Positions 63,561 through 64,000 of a stretch of DNA of 64,000 nucleotides are shown piece after piece. The notes below the pieces were generated by a model. It was given only the letters and a program-made list of their open reading frames with translations, ran no database searches and had not been told where the DNA came from. This DNA comes from Rhynchopus sp. YZ270_cl-10 (taxonomy: Eukaryota > Euglenozoa > Diplonemea > Diplonemida > Diplonemidae), in NCBI GenBank assembly GCA_964035575.1, contig OZ037922.1, forward strand, positions 620,001-684,000, written 5' to 3'. Both the position numbers and the translations under genes were made by a program. Positions within the stretch are counted from its first letter, which is position 1. The number at the start of each line of letters is the position of its first letter.

Positions 63561-64000
63561 AGTTTGTCACCCCTCCCCCTTCAATCACCCCCTTGTCTCA
63601 CCTTATGTTACCATCTTCAGTGGGTACTGAAGGGCGATTGAGCGACACAACGTGGTGTGTACGTCGTTAGTGTATGTTAAGGCGGTCCTTTCCCCGTTCC
63701 CACCCCCCTCTCCTGTAACTACCCTCCCTCGTGTGCAACAAACTGGCCTGCCATGGTCGTGACACTCTGGAAAGCCCAAGGTGTCAGGAAACCATCGCTG
63801 GTCAACAGTCCTCGCAGACGCTCCTGTGGCCGCAGTGCCCTCACCATGCAACGCAAGACCACCCTTCCGACATGCAGGAGCCACATCCCTGCAGAGAGCT
63901 GCCTTGGGTGTACACACTCCGTGCAAGCAAAACCCACCGCTTCAGCCGCCTCTGAAAAACCCCCCCCACACACACCGGTTACGACCCCAACAAACCACTG
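63561..64000. other. Window edge, GC-rich, no gene assigned
   Basis: More balanced composition than the repeat tracts. Frames are open on both strands, but none has a recognisable motif or a clear start. It may be upstream DNA of the HNH gene or the end of a further gene. Confidence 0.3.

Overview
The window is nuclear DNA from a eukaryote, most likely a protist that I cannot name. The evidence is spliceosomal introns with a recurrent GTATG-type donor, eukaryote-only families (RTEL1 helicase, CLC-6/7-like antiporter with CBS domains, C-type lectin domain) and several superfamilies of non-autonomous DNA transposons. Genes sit as GC-balanced islands in AT-rich DNA full of A and T homopolymer runs. 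No rRNA, tRNA, CRISPR or retroelement was recognised.

All eight well-supported genes are on the minus strand. From left to right they are: an HNH-nuclease-like gene (257-2622); a kelch-repeat gene (21705-23070); a Ser/Ala/His-rich protein (23106-23912); an RTEL1-type helicase (24290-27178); a CLC chloride/proton antiporter (32081-34588); an SLC9B/NHA-type cation/proton antiporter (45592-47531); a secreted or membrane protein with LamG-like and C-type lectin domains, a Pro-Thr repeat stalk and a multi-pass C-terminus (56123-60295); and a second HNH gene (62105-63419) paralogous to the first. Several ORFs end just inside a GTATG splice donor, so their last or first exons are easily missed. Joining at those donors gives phase-0 exons for both HNH genes, the kelch gene, the SLC9B gene and probably the lectin gene.

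Between the genes (3.9-21.7 kb, 27.4-31 kb, 34.6-45.6 kb, 47.7-56.1 kb, 60.4-62.1 kb) I found no intact gene. These tracts hold two kinds of repeat. One is a set of short dispersed families of about 30-120 nt: small hairpins with a CTCTCGT-like loop, T-flanked elements with a TTAGTGTAG core, a SINE-like element of about 110 nt, and four or more others. Every copy I located lies on the plus strand, antisense to the genes. The other is a set of non-autonomous DNA transposons with readable ends: hAT (8-bp target duplications), piggyBac (TTAA ends, with a remnant transposase zinc ribbon), PIF/Harbinger-like (TAA), several TA-flanked mariner-like MITEs, and a TGGTG-ended foldback group with 5-bp duplications. 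A decayed hAT transposase fragment lies at 3.4-3.9 kb.

The most unusual material is the co-oriented small hairpins. Their arms change between copies while staying self-complementary, which suggests selection for RNA structure or repeated palindrome-forming mutation.
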